Notes: generated by a model not told the origin, from the sequence alone. Counted from the stretch's first letter, positions 14,941-25,183 are shown. The stretch: DNA of 64,000 bases from Candidatus Steffania adelgidicola (GCF_020541225.1 NZ_CP045889.1:372001-436000), one strand, 5' to 3'. Made by a program: numbers and translations.

Positions 14941-16031
14941 TTTTTTATAAGGCTTGATGAAAACTTTATGATTGTATATCACTTATGGTTTTTAAGTTAT
15001 ATTTGAGTTAACATATGATTATTTTTAGGATACAATCCTCGCATATATTAGAGAGAGTATCTTCTTAAGGTTTATGCGTTCTTATTGAAGAACGCATCTT
15101 TAAAAATATATCTATAGAGTATCATGTTATTTAAATTCTTTCTTCTGCCCATAAGAAAGAATTTATGCTAGAACGAGTTAGCTTAGCACGGTGAGCTAGA
15201 AAGTTGCTTAATCAGATGTGAAATAGTAGCTTCTAAGGCTATGTTCTATCTATCAATTAGATAACCCTTTTACATATATCTTTTCAAATATATATTTTCT
15301 TCTTTTGGCCGCATCATTAGATTAAAAGATGAATTGTAAATTCATTTTTTTAATGATATTTGGTTAGTATCAAAAAAATAATTATAGTGAATGCATAATA
15401 TATTATGTCTTGCAAATATGAATAAAATGTATAATGTTCTGTCTTTTATAGTAAAAAATATAGAACCATGAGGTGTTATATAGCATTATCTATAAGATAA
15501 TTTGATTAATATATCAACATTATAATTCGTTTCGTATGAGATGGTTATGCGGTTTTCTTAAACTCAGTCGTACTATGTTTGATATGAATCTCTTATGTTT
15601 TTACCTGTATAAGTACGAAACTTAGCCTAATTAAAATATTGTAGAGTTCCGAAATTTATATTCGATCATCCAGTAATCGTTAAAAAATATAAAATTATTT
15701 TAGAGAAATACTAAAACAGTTCTTTTAATAGGTATGTTTACCTGTAATAGGTAATAGATGAGATAGCCAGGATCTTCAAAACCACTAAGTTGTTATCATT
15801 AAAAAAGATTACATTAGAGAACGCATAAAATTAGGATAGAGGTTCTAGAATACATTTTAGAAGCAATTATTTTCTGCGTCGGAAGACGTAGCGGTACTGG
15901 AATAGTATAATGGTAAAGAGTTTTGCTTATTATGAATAAGCATGATAAAATATAATGGTGAATTCAATGCACCTTGCATTTATGTGTGTATAAGATTCCA
16001 TACACCCTCGGTGTGCTCTAGTCATGTATAT
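14941..16031. other. Decayed spacer with one hairpin
   Basis: A spacer of 1.1 kb between mnmE and the 3' end of thyA. No readable gene remnant. A perfect hairpin (arms 15074-15083 and 15088-15097, 4-nt loop) lies about 130 bases after mnmE. A few U follow it, so it may be a terminator. Confidence 0.6.
15074..15097 (+). terminator. Hairpin after mnmE
   Basis: ATGCGTTCTT / AAGAACGCAT arms (15074-15083, 15088-15097) with a 4-nt loop, followed by CTTTAAAAAT. Position 134 bases after mnmE fits a terminator of the rpmH-mnmE transcript, though the U run is short. Confidence 0.45.
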
Positions 16032-16826
16032 TCATATTGCAACTGGTGCTTTAATCGTAGCATGTGGGTTATAGCCCACTAGTTCAAAATCTTCGAAGCA
16101 ATAATGAAATAGCGATAGCGGTCGTCGTTTTATGAGTAATGTTGGCAATGGCCGGGGATCTCGAGTTAGTTGAAGATCTGCTTGATCTAAATGGGTATTA
16201 TAGAGATGTATATCGCCCCCAGTCCAGATAAAATCACCGATTTTTAAATTACACTGTTGTGCGAGCATGTGTACTAGCAAAGAATAACTTGCAATATTAA
16301 ACGGTAGACCGAGGAAGATGTCGCATGAACGCTGATAGAGCTGACATGATAAAGTGCTATTGATGACATAGAACTGAAACAGTACATGGCATGGAACCAA
16401 GGCCATTTTGTCTAGTTCGCCGACGTTCCAGGCAGAAACTATAATGCGGCGGGAATTCGGATCATGTTTAAGTTGGTGTATTACTTTATCTAGTTGGTCT
16501 ATTTGGTGTCCATCTCCAGTATTCCAGGCGCGCCACTGTCGACCATAGATTGGGCCTAACTCTTTGTTTTCATCTGCCCATTCATCCCAGATAGAAACAT
16601 TATTCTTATGTAAATAAATAATGTTAGTATCGCCTTTCAGGAACCAGAGTAATTCGTAAACAATTGAACGAAAATGACAATATTTAGTCGTTACTAACGG
16701 AAAACCTTGGCATAAATTAAAGCGCATCTGATAACCGAATAATGATAAGGTACCGGTGCCAGTACGATCCGGTTTCGGGATCCCTTGTGTGCGAACCATG
16801 CGTATTAAATCTAAATATTGTTTCAT
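16032..16826 (-). CDS. thyA: Thymidylate synthase
   Basis: Makes dTMP from dUMP using methylene-tetrahydrofolate. It has 264 aa, exactly the E. coli length. It shows [13 protein letters not shown] at the N-terminus and the nucleophile Cys in [13 protein letters not shown]. The dUMP-binding [17 protein letters not shown], the region around HLYNTH, and the C-terminal APVAI that closes the site are also present. E. coli TTKRCHLRS reads TTKYCHFRS here. A GAGGT ribosome site precedes the ATG. It follows lgt by 18 bases, the usual lgt-thyA pair. Confidence 0.98.
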   Translation of the reverse strand: MKQYLDLIRMVRTQGIPKPDRTGTGTLSLFGYQMRFNLCQGFPLVTTKYCHFRSIVYELLWFLKGDTNIIYLHKNNVSIWDEWADENKELGPIYGRQWRAWNTGDGHQIDQLDKVIHQLKHDPNSRRIIVSAWNVGELDKMALVPCHVLFQFYVINSTLSCQLYQRSCDIFLGLPFNIASYSLLVHMLAQQCNLKIGDFIWTGGDIHLYNTHLDQADLQLTRDPRPLPTLLIKRRPLSLFHYCFEDFELVGYNPHATIKAPVAI

Positions 16827-16844
16827 AATACCTCAGGAGATATA

Positions 16845-17705
16845 TTACCGAGAACTGTGGCGATACACTAAACTCACCATAATAATCACGCCAGCCAGAA
16901 TCATCGGTATAGATAAAATCTGCCCCATACTAAGAATGCCAATAAACAGGCCTATTTGTGAATCTGGTTGGCGGAAAAATTCTACAAAAAAACGAAAAGT
17001 GCCGTAACAAATCAGGAATAAACCGGAGACACTAGCGATAGGCCGCGGCTTACGGATAAAGAGATTGAGAATGATAAATAGTATGACACCTTCTAGTATC
17101 ATTTCGTAAATTTGGGATGGATGCCGGGGAAGCACACCATAAAACTCAAACAGTGTTTTCCACTTTGGATTATTCGCTAGTAATGCTAAATCGGCATCCC
17201 GAGAACCAGGAAAAAGCATCGCCCAAGGTATATCAGTAGCTATTCTCCCCCACAACTCTCCATTAATAAAATTACCTAAACGGCCAGCACCTAGCCCGAA
17301 AGGTACCATTGGTGCAATAAAGTCGGCTACCTGAAAAAAATGACGCTGAGTATGATGGGAAAACCATAACATTACCATAATGACGCCTATAAGACCGCCA
17401 TGAAATGACATGCCCCCTGTCCACACCTTAAACAGATACAAGGGGTTCTCAAGAAATAGCGGAAAATTATAAAATAGAACATAACCAATACGCCCGCCAA
17501 GAAATAGTCCTAGAAAAGCAATGTAGAGAAAATTTTCTACCTCTTCTTTTCCCCATCCACTTCCTGGGCGCTTTGCTCGCCGTATCGCTAGCCACATAGT
17601 AAAAATAAAACCCACTAGGTACATTAGACCGTACCAGCGAAGAGAAAATGGTCCCAAAGAAAAGATAACAGGATCAATTTCAGGAAAGGTTAGATAATGA
17701 GTCAT
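16845..17705 (-). CDS. lgt: Prolipoprotein diacylglyceryl transferase
   Basis: Inner-membrane enzyme that attaches diacylglycerol to the lipobox Cys of lipoprotein precursors. It has 286 aa (E. coli 291) with about seven membrane segments. Key motifs are SFHGGLIGV with the conserved His and the signature [16 protein letters not shown]. The ATG at 17705 ([12 protein letters not shown]) matches the family start; the frame remains open 14 codons further but that extension has no counterpart. It is upstream of thyA in an operon. Upstream ptsP/rppH, usual in E. coli, are not visible. Confidence 0.97.
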   Translation of the reverse strand: MTHYLTFPEIDPVIFSLGPFSLRWYGLMYLVGFIFTMWLAIRRAKRPGSGWGKEEVENFLYIAFLGLFLGGRIGYVLFYNFPLFLENPLYLFKVWTGGMSFHGGLIGVIMVMLWFSHHTQRHFFQVADFIAPMVPFGLGAGRLGNFINGELWGRIATDIPWAMLFPGSRDADLALLANNPKWKTLFEFYGVLPRHPSQIYEMILEGVILFIILNLFIRKPRPIASVSGLFLICYGTFRFFVEFFRQPDSQIGLFIGILSMGQILSIPMILAGVIIMVSLVYRHSSR

Positions 17706-17734
17706 TATTAATTGCCACGATCTCGTTGTTTGTA

Positions 17735-17797
17735 CTATTCGCCCCAATGGATACTACTATCGGGGGTATCGTTATACCAGTCTTTCAGGGGGTTCAT
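17735..17797 (-). CDS. Possible 20-codon leader ORF upstream of lgt
   Basis: A short frame, ATG at 17797, reading [20 protein letters not shown]. It is preceded by AGGGA at a short distance and ends 30 bases before the lgt start. Its composition looks more coding-like than the surrounding spacer. I do not recognise it. It could be a leader peptide of the lgt-thyA transcript, the tail of a lost gene, or chance. Confidence 0.25.
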   Translation of the reverse strand: MNPLKDWYNDTPDSSIHWGE

Positions 17798-17823
17798 TTT
17801 CCCTGATTGTTGTAAATTGTGCT

Positions 17824-17829
17824 AGTATA
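17824..17829 (-). promoter_or_regulatory. Candidate extended -10 promoter for lgt-thyA
   Basis: On the minus strand the sequence TGCTATACT contains the -10 hexamer TATACT preceded by TGN, the extended -10 form. It lies about 120 bases before the lgt start. No good -35 is visible 16-18 bases upstream, which extended -10 promoters tolerate. Confidence 0.35.
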
Positions 17830-18737
17830 GCATAGCAGTTCTATTCTGTGCGTTAGGGGATGCGAATAACCTTTTATTCCTAGGAAAGTGGTTGGTGTCA
17901 TGTATGAGAAAGTTTGTAGTTTTTTTAAACGACTCAGATATAACTGAATATTTTAATCTAAAAGATTATTAGAGATATCCTTGTTTGTCAGACATGTTTA
18001 TGATAAGAGTATAATTCCGAGGAATTATGGAAGGCATGAAATCGTTATGGACTTCTGCATAGGTAGCTGAGAATATTTTCAATATACCGTATTGTCTTTC
18101 AATCGGTACAAGACAGATAGTTTAGTGAAGAATAACTGGGTGTTCTCTTCTGTCTAGAAGACGTTTTCGCTTCATGAATAAGTCATATTGGTGTCCGGAA
18201 AAAATGCCTGATGTCTTAATGAGTTTTGACAATAATACATAAATTCCTCTACTTCTTGATCAAGTTTTTTTCTCACATTACCTGAGAAAGGGAAAAAAGA
18301 ATATGTATGGAATTAAATCCGAACGGTAAAAAGTGTGCCTTTACGGTTTTAGGTAAAAGAAGTGAGGTTTTCTATACATACGTGTACAGTGATTCCTGAT
18401 GATAATATTAATGCTTATTCCGATAGAGCAGCATTGATGCAGATTGTTCGCCATGATGATTTGTGATACGTGTATTGTCAGTAGACAGAGCTTTAGTGAA
18501 ATACATAATATCTTTTTCTTGTTTTAAATTAAATATCACGTCGCTTTATTAAGCGAGGGGGGTAGGTTGTGATAATGCTTCGTAAAAATTGAGATATACA
18601 TATATCTGCTTTTATTTAGAGACGAAGATAGAGAAGAACATGAGAAACTTAAGACATAGCTAAGTGTTTTAATAATCGTATAAGATATAGTATTGGTATT
18701 TCCATTTTTCGCAAAGAGTATAAAAGATTTCGCATGA

Positions 18738-18762
18738 ATCTGTTTATCTGTAATAAACAGAT
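18738..18762. repeat. Perfect hairpin, 10-bp arms
   Basis: Arms ATCTGTTTAT (18738-18747) and ATAAACAGAT (18753-18762) with a 5-nt loop, in spacer DNA about 80 bases beyond the pot-operon terminator hairpin. Function unknown. Confidence 0.7.
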
Positions 18763-18844
18763 GTTACTAAATTAGTATTTAAATACATGAATATCATCAT
18801 GTGGTTATAAAAATTACTGTTAAAATGTTTGGTAGTGATTTTAA

Positions 18845-18876
18845 AATCATCTCTCTTCTATTAAAGAGAGATGATT
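18845..18876 (-). terminator. Likely terminator of potFGHI
   Basis: Perfect 13-bp arms (18845-18857 and 18864-18876), 6-nt loop, lying 73 bases beyond the potI stop. On the minus strand the stem is followed by TTTTAAAA. The stem is AT/GC mixed rather than GC-rich, so it may also act as a 3' stabiliser. Confidence 0.55.
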
Positions 18877-18948
18877 AGATAGCATTACTTTTAGTGTCGT
18901 TTTTTCTCTGCATACGATACTAGTTTAGTATGGGCAAACCTCTTTATT

Positions 18949-19794
18949 TTAGTTACGGGAAGATCGTTGGCCCTCATGCTTATGTTGCTTTTCCTTCCGG
19001 GTTATTAACCACCAAGCCATGAATCCGATCATGCCTACTGCTATTAAAATAAGCGTTGCTAGGGCATTAATCTCAGGGTTGACTCCCATGCGAACACTGG
19101 AAAAAACAAGCATTGGTAGCGTGGTGGAACCGGGACCAGCAACAAAACTAGCGATAACTAAATCATCAAGCGATATGGTAAAAGCCAGGAACCAGGATGC
19201 AATAATAGCTGTTATAATCATTGGTAAGGTAATAATAAAAAATATTTTCACTGGAGTTGCACCCAAATCCATCGCAGCTTCTTCGATTGATTGATCTACC
19301 TCGCGTAGACGAGAGCTCACTACTACTGCTACATATGCAGTACAAAAGGTAACATGTGCTAACCAGATAGTGAGCATACCGCGTTCTTCAGGCCAGCCTA
19401 TCGAATTCCCCATAGAGATAAAGAGCAGTAGTAGAGAGAGGCCGGTAATCACATCAGGCATTACAAGCGGTGCAGTGAGCATAAATTCAAACCCATTAAA
19501 ACCCCGAAAGTAGCCGAATCGGACAATCACGATCGATGACAAGGTCCCCAGTACTGATGCCATGGTAGCTGTGGAGGCAGCCAGGATCATACTTAATGTC
19601 ATAGCCCTAATCATCACATCATCATGCACTAGAACTTGATACCATTTTATAGACCAGCTAGCCCAGACAGTTACCAGCCGCGAACTGTTAAAGGAATAAA
19701 TTACCAACATTAATATCGGTGTGTAGAGAAACGCATAGCCTACCAGTAAAATTAAAGTACGCCATGGTGAACGCACGATCGGTAAATGGCTCAT
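18949..19794 (-). CDS. potI: Putrescine ABC transporter permease PotI
   Basis: Second membrane permease of the putrescine-specific importer PotFGHI. It has 281 aa (E. coli PotI is also 281), with six membrane segments and the cytoplasmic EAA loop EEAAMDLGATPVKIFFIITLP that contacts the ATPase. MSHLPIVRSPWR matches the family N-terminus, so I take the ATG at 19794. It overlaps the stop of potH by one base (TGATG), showing translational coupling. Sequence is closer to PotI than to the spermidine permease PotC. Last gene of the operon, followed by a hairpin. Confidence 0.96.
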   Translation of the reverse strand: MSHLPIVRSPWRTLILLVGYAFLYTPILMLVIYSFNSSRLVTVWASWSIKWYQVLVHDDVMIRAMTLSMILAASTATMASVLGTLSSIVIVRFGYFRGFNGFEFMLTAPLVMPDVITGLSLLLLFISMGNSIGWPEERGMLTIWLAHVTFCTAYVAVVVSSRLREVDQSIEEAAMDLGATPVKIFFIITLPMIITAIIASWFLAFTISLDDLVIASFVAGPGSTTLPMLVFSSVRMGVNPEINALATLILIAVGMIGFMAWWLITRKEKQHKHEGQRSSRN

Positions 19795-20759
19795 CAGGGT
19801 TTCTCCATGGCTTTTTTCTGATAGTTGTGGAACCACATAATAGGCGCGATCAGCATTACCAGCATTACTACTGCCACTGCCGATCCCTCTGGCCAGTCTC
19901 GGTTATAAAAAAACTCTTCCCACAAAATTCGGCCGATCATAATGTTACCTGATCCGCCAAGCAATTCGGGGATCACATATTCTCCAAAAGCTGGGATGAA
20001 TACAAGCATGGAACCTGCTATAACACTGCTTTTCGTAAGTGGCAAAATGACTTTAAAAAAGGTTTTGAATGGGCGTGCTCCTAGATCTAGCGAAGCTTCT
20101 ACTAGTGAATAATCTAGTTGGGTTAGCGCAGTATAGATTGGTAGGATCATGAAGGGTAAATAAGCGTATACGACACCAATATATATTGCTAGATTGCTAT
20201 GATTGTTATGTAAAATAATCAGAGGATGGTCGATAATCCTTAACCATATTAGTATATTGTTTAGAATACCATTATTTTTTAAAATAGCTATCCAGGCGTA
20301 TACGCGAATTAAAAATGAGGTCCACGAGGGTAGGATTACCAGCAGTAACAAAATATTACGAGTGGATGTTCGACTATGTGCTATTGCCCAAGCCATGGGA
20401 TAACCTAGTAGCAGTGAACAGAAGGTTGATACTGTTGCCACTTGTAGGGATTGTAGGAAAGCTTCGATATACAAAGGGTCATCTAAGAGTCGCATAAAGT
20501 TAGCGAGATTAAGTGATATTGTTAGCGTTCCATCGAGCCAGTTAAGCAAATCTGTATATGGCGGGATTGCGCGTGCTGTTTCAGCTAGACTAATTTTCAA
20601 TATGATGAGTAATGGCAGCATAAAAAATAGCAGTAGCCAAAGATATGGCAGGAAAATGATTAAGTTACGACTATGTAATGTTTTCCAATATTTTAAAAAT
20701 ATTGGAATGAGCGTATCTCGTATCCCGCCGGGTGCTTGGGTGGAGTGAGGATTAAACAT
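19794..20759 (-). CDS. potH: Putrescine ABC transporter permease PotH
   Basis: First membrane permease of the putrescine importer. It has 321 aa (E. coli about 317). A long cytoplasmic N-terminus is followed by six membrane segments. The EAA motif reads EASLDLGARPFKTFFKVILP, and the PotH-typical stretch ISLAETARAIPPYTDLLNW is present. It sits 8 bases after potG and is coupled to potI by a one-base stop-start overlap. No broken motif seen. Confidence 0.96.
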   Translation of the reverse strand: MFNPHSTQAPGGIRDTLIPIFLKYWKTLHSRNLIIFLPYLWLLLFFMLPLLIILKISLAETARAIPPYTDLLNWLDGTLTISLNLANFMRLLDDPLYIEAFLQSLQVATVSTFCSLLLGYPMAWAIAHSRTSTRNILLLLVILPSWTSFLIRVYAWIAILKNNGILNNILIWLRIIDHPLIILHNNHSNLAIYIGVVYAYLPFMILPIYTALTQLDYSLVEASLDLGARPFKTFFKVILPLTKSSVIAGSMLVFIPAFGEYVIPELLGGSGNIMIGRILWEEFFYNRDWPEGSAVAVVMLVMLIAPIMWFHNYQKKAMEKP

Positions 20760-20767
20760 ACCCCTCC

Positions 20768-21898
20768 CTATACGGTAAGAACAATGCAGCTATCCGCATC
20801 CCAACATAGAGTTACCTGATCTCCCCAGGTAGGCATGCCTTTTCGGTAACGGTATGCATTAGTTAGTTGAGTGATAATAATCATCCCGCTTTTAATGCGG
20901 ATGTGATAAATAGATAGATCCCCCAAGTATGCAATATTGATTACTTCGCCGATGGCGAAGTTACAGCTGTCCGCCGGTCTATCGTTGCAAAACATAATTT
21001 TTTCTGGTCGCAGTGCTATGTAAACTGGTATGCCATCTACTACTGATGCATCGGTGTTAATTCGTAGAAGAGAGACTAATTCTGTGCTCTGGAGGACAAG
21101 TGCATTGTCGGAACGTTCTTTCAATAATCCTGTGAATATATTTACTGACCCAATGAATTCGGCGCTAAATCGGCTATTCGGGTGTTCATAAATCTCCTCT
21201 GGTTCACCGATTTGTATAAGTTTTCCACGATTCATTATAGCGATACGACCTGCCATAGTCATCGCTTCTTCCTGATCGTGGGTCACCATGACGCAGGTCG
21301 CACCGACTCGCTCAAGAATGTCTACTATTTCTAACTGCATGCGATCGCGTAGCTTTTTATCTAATGCTCCCAATGGTTCATCAAGTAGAAGAAGTTTAGG
21401 CCGTTTAGCTAAACTTCGTGCGAGAGCAACCCGCTGGCGTTGACCACCGGAAAGCTGATGTGGTTTATGCGTTTTATATTCCTGCATATGTACCATCGCT
21501 AGCATTTGTGTCACCCTTTGTTTAATCTCCTGGCTTGGCAGTTTATCCTGTTTTAGACCAAAGGAGATATTCTGTTCTACCGTCATGTGGGGAAATAGCG
21601 CATAGGATTGAAACATCATATTGATAGGTCGTTGATAGGGGGGTGTATGAGAGAGATCTTGATCGTCAAGAATGATATCGCCGTGGGTTGGTGTTTCAAA
21701 ACCTGCTAGCATACGTAACAGTGTAGATTTTCCACAGCCAGAACCGCCTAATAAAGCAAATATTTCCCCTTTATAGATCGTTAGGCTCACATCATCTACA
21801 ACTATGTGTCCATCATATCTCTTGGTGAGATTTCGGATTTCTAGGAGGGGTATAACCATTTTTTTTGGTTCCATTGGACAGGGGATGGGGTATGGCAT
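20768..21898 (-). CDS. potG: Putrescine ABC transporter ATPase PotG (displaced start)
   Basis: ATPase of the putrescine importer; 376 aa from the ATG at 21898. Walker A GGSGCGKSTLL, Q-loop MMFQSYALFPHM, signature LSGGQRQRVALARSLAKRP, Walker B LLLLDEP and H-loop MVTHDQEEA are intact, followed by the regulatory beta domain with ALRPEKIM. The N-terminus is odd. Seven bases upstream a GTG (21905) with GGAG about 10 bases before it begins MNDAIPHP, matching the E. coli MNDAIPRP start, but it is one frame off from the ABC domain. Removing one A from the A8 run at 21859-21866 would join the two. The ATG used here starts in the ABC frame but sits about 17 bases from the ribosome site. Confidence 0.9.
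   Translation of the reverse strand: MPYPIPCPMEPKKMVIPLLEIRNLTKRYDGHIVVDDVSLTIYKGEIFALLGGSGCGKSTLLRMLAGFETPTHGDIILDDQDLSHTPPYQRPINMMFQSYALFPHMTVEQNISFGLKQDKLPSQEIKQRVTQMLAMVHMQEYKTHKPHQLSGGQRQRVALARSLAKRPKLLLLDEPLGALDKKLRDRMQLEIVDILERVGATCVMVTHDQEEAMTMAGRIAIMNRGKLIQIGEPEEIYEHPNSRFSAEFIGSVNIFTGLLKERSDNALVLQSTELVSLLRINTDASVVDGIPVYIALRPEKIMFCNDRPADSCNFAIGEVINIAYLGDLSIYHIRIKSGMIIITQLTNAYRYRKGMPTWGDQVTLCWDADSCIVLTV
21859..21866 (-). other. A8 homopolymer at the potG frame break
   Basis: Eight consecutive A on the coding strand, between the ancestral-looking GTG start and the ABC domain of potG. A7 would restore one continuous family-like frame. This is either a real one-base insertion, a slippage site, or a sequencing or assembly error. 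Confidence 0.75.
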
Positions 21899-21979
21899 CG
21901 TTCACTAATATTACTCTCCGATATCGGCGAGGAAGCAGACCAGATTAGGCGGTACGGTGCATCACCGTGAACAAAGCAG

Positions 21980-22005
21980 AATAGGCAGGAGGGAATCTGC
22001 CTATT
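21980..22005 (-). terminator. Hairpin between potF and potG
   Basis: Perfect 9-bp arms (AATAGGCAG at 21980-21988, CTGCCTATT at 21997-22005), 8-nt loop, about 32 bases after the potF stop. No strong U run follows. In many binding-protein operons such a hairpin lowers expression of the distal genes or stabilises the binding-protein mRNA; that role is inference. Confidence 0.5.
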
Positions 22006-22036
22006 TCTTAAGCTGTGAATACAATAACATATTAAC

Positions 22037-23140
22037 TCATTTACCACTTTTTACTTTCATCCAAGAGCGAGTGATCACGCGATCAATTTTGGGTGGCTGA
22101 ACTTTTAGCATAAACAATTTAGTGCATACCTCCGGTGGTGGATAAATACCCGGGTTGTTACGGACTTCTGGATTCAGTAGCGCCGTCGCAGTCTTATTTC
22201 CGTTAGCATAAAAAATCTGATTACTAGCGTTAGCAATTACTTGTGGATCGAGTAAATAGTTAATGAACTGATATATTTCATTGAGATTTTTAGCGTCTGC
22301 TGGAATAGCCAACACATCAAAAAACATTAATGCTCCATCTTTTGGAATCGAATACGCAATATGGACATTATTTCTCGCCTCTTTGGCTCGGTTGGCAGCT
22401 AATATTACATCTCCAGCCCAACCGATCGCGACACAAATATCACCGTTAGCAAGGTCATTAATATACTGCGATGATTGGAAATACCGAATGTTAGGTCGTA
22501 GTTTTAACAGTAGGTTAGTAGCTGCTTCGGTATAATCAGTGGATTTTTCGCTATTAGCGTCTTTCCCTAGATAGTTGAGCACTGTTGCATAAATCTCAGA
22601 AGGTGCGTCAAGAAACGAGACTCCACAGCTTTTAAATTTCTTAAGGTTATCCGGGTTAAGTACTAGATCCCAGTGATCTATGGGTGCAGCCGTGCCCAAT
22701 ACTGATTTTACCTTATCGATATTATAACCGATACCAGTCGTAGCCCACATGTATGGAATGGCATATTTATTGCCGAGATCATGGCGACTAATAACTTTAA
22801 GTAGCTGAGGGTCAAGATTTTTATAATTTGGTAGTTTGCTTTTATCGATAGGCTGAAATACCCCAGCTGATAGCTGGCGTTCCAGGAAGCTCACAGAGGG
22901 GACTACAATATCGAATCCGCTACTACCGGCCATCAGTTTGCCTTCGAGTACCTCATTTGAATCAAAAACGTCATAAACCACTTTGATACCGGTTTTTTTT
23001 TCAAAATTAGATACGGTATTCGCTCCAATATAACCTGACCAGTTATATACATGTAGCGTTTTCTGCTTAGCGGATACAGAAGCAGCTATGAGTAACCCGG
23101 TAATCAGACCGGTAAGCAACAATTGACGTTGGGTAAACAT
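22037..23140 (-). CDS. potF: Putrescine-binding periplasmic protein PotF
   Basis: Periplasmic receptor delivering putrescine to PotGHI. It has 367 aa (E. coli 370). It begins with a signal peptide (LLLTGLITGLLIAASVSA, cleavage near SAKQ) and continues with the binding-protein fold. Conserved pocket regions include YMWATTGIGYN, YINDLANGDICVAIGWAGD and FFDVLAIPAD; the ending is KVKSGK. One odd position: the family NWSDYI reads NWSGYI, replacing an Asp of the ligand-pocket segment by Gly. GAA-AAA-AAA-A gives an in-frame A9 run in FEKKTGIKV. A strong AGGAGG-type ribosome site precedes the ATG. First gene of the potFGHI operon. Confidence 0.96.
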   Translation of the reverse strand: MFTQRQLLLTGLITGLLIAASVSAKQKTLHVYNWSGYIGANTVSNFEKKTGIKVVYDVFDSNEVLEGKLMAGSSGFDIVVPSVSFLERQLSAGVFQPIDKSKLPNYKNLDPQLLKVISRHDLGNKYAIPYMWATTGIGYNIDKVKSVLGTAAPIDHWDLVLNPDNLKKFKSCGVSFLDAPSEIYATVLNYLGKDANSEKSTDYTEAATNLLLKLRPNIRYFQSSQYINDLANGDICVAIGWAGDVILAANRAKEARNNVHIAYSIPKDGALMFFDVLAIPADAKNLNEIYQFINYLLDPQVIANASNQIFYANGNKTATALLNPEVRNNPGIYPPPEVCTKLFMLKVQPPKIDRVITRSWMKVKSGK

Positions 23141-24823
23141 TCGTTACTTCCTCCTGCAAACCTTTATCTTAAAGACGGTGTTAATTTTACTGTACTGATT
23201 CAGGTGACTAGGAATCAATTTAATCTACGCTCCGAATATTTAAGGTCAAACAAGCATTAAATTCCCGTGAAAAAAATCCATTCACTCTTTGAGTGACATT
23301 GTCATAGTTTAAAGGAAACACTGTTGCTGTGATGATGGTTCTAAAACCGATGGCCAGCATAACCGTACAGAGGTTTTCGCGCCAGCATTCGGCGTAAAAA
23401 ACGATTTTAAGTGATCAATCCTTCATGCTTCCGCATTGAATGAGAGCAACAAGTAGAAAAAGACACAGGAAATGCGAAATGATCATTATCAAACAATATA
23501 AAATTGTAAATCCTTAACAGTAAGTATGAATGTAAATAGATATCTTTAGCACCCTTAAGAGTATCTCTAAGGAATTGCCGACTGAGAGAATTTAAATAAA
23601 ATGGAAAATAGAACGGCTATTGGTTGTTGAAAGGAAAGATGATTTCCAGTGTCAGTGTTTCCTAGTGTTTTAGAGACTAACAAGTGTTGGATTAGTCATT
23701 GTAAGAATACCTAAGTGTGATGTGAAGTATATGCATGTACTGTAACTGAATATTGCTATATGTCATATAGTATTGCGTGTATGGTATTTTTTTCTATGTG
23801 AATCAGTTGTTGGAATCTTTTCATTCATGCTTTTGTTTTTCAGATGTAACAATAGCCTAAGCAAGCGATTTTATATTAAGCTTTGAACGCAACTATTCGA
23901 ATGTATCTTGCTTTATGTGATGGTGCATCTTAAATCAAGAAGATACTGTGTCCATTCCTTCTTATTATATATCTATAATGAATAAAGCAATATAGATAAA
24001 GATAAAGTATGCTGGATTAAGATTCCATAAGAAGGATTTTATCCTAATCGTGGTTTTTATTGCGTAAAAGATATAAAACTTATAAAGCCTTATGATTTAT
24101 TTAACGAAACGACAAAATCCTGATGTTTTTTATTTTTTTAGATATGTCATACTACATGTAGCTAGCTGTCTCGAGGAGCATGGTGTTTTTTTTATTGTAG
24201 CTAAAGCAACTCTTTGAAGATATCTTAGAAATAGATAGCGATTTAAGTCTGATTAAAATTAAGTAGATGTATGATATTTATCACAAAGTAGTGAAAAACG
24301 ATTGTATTTCTAATATCTAAAAAACTTTCTATAGTTATAGAACTCTTCATGATCAGCATGATTTGTATCGATCGGTATGATGAGTCAATAGATTAATAAC
24401 ATTGTTCTTAATGTCAGTATATATTTAAAATATCACATATATTTAATTCTTACATCTAAGTTGCGACTGATAAAGAAATGATGTACCAATCGCACGAAAA
24501 AAGGCATGGCTAACGTGCTTTTTTTCTATTAAAAAACTCCAAATAGCAGTCTGCTAACATATTTAACTGTATACCTTACCAAGGTGTTTGTTTAATAAGA
24601 TTTTTATTACAAAATGACCAGGTAATGTAATCTACATACTTTATTATTAAGTTCATATAGCCGTGAATCACTATAGCTAATTACAGACGATGCCTAACAT
24701 CAAAACGAAATTCAAGAAAAGTGACAACGCTGTTTCTACTTGAGTTTAATATTATGATATTTCTGCACTGCCTGTATTCTGACATGGAAAACATAGTAAT
24801 GATAAAGAATAAAGATATATTGG

Positions 24824-24853
24824 TTATTCTTATTCTTATTCTTATTCTTATTC
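24824..24853. repeat. TTATTC hexamer repeat, five copies
   Basis: Five exact tandem copies of TTATTC in spacer DNA. Read on the other strand it produces a meaningless Asn-Lys repeat frame. A simple sequence repeat of this kind may vary in copy number by slippage. Confidence 0.9.
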
Positions 24854-25183
24854 AGATAACACTTAAATTTATTTAGAAAGCGATAATGATTTTCCAACAA
24901 AAAACATTTTTTTCTCAATGATTTTTTGGTTGTTTCACATCAATGTACCAAGCTGAATATTGTTTAATCAGATTTGTAAAATACGTTTTACATCGGTACA
25001 GAGCAAATCATTTCTATAAAGCGATGCAGTAATGAAAATTTAAGCCGTTGCTTGTAGTGATATAACCCAGAAGCTGGAATATTTTCCTGAACTTGTGCCT
25101 CATTGAGTGAGGCATCCTATCCTTAAAAGTTTATTATGATATCTTGTATCTATATGAATTATAGAACTTAATAAATCAATATG

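Larger units (their letters stand above)
17830..18948. other. Decayed spacer upstream of lgt, downstream of potI
   Basis: About 1.1 kb without a gene. It holds two perfect hairpins (18738-18762 and 18845-18876); the second is a likely terminator for the pot operon. No remnant of ptsP or rppH could be read. Confidence 0.6.
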
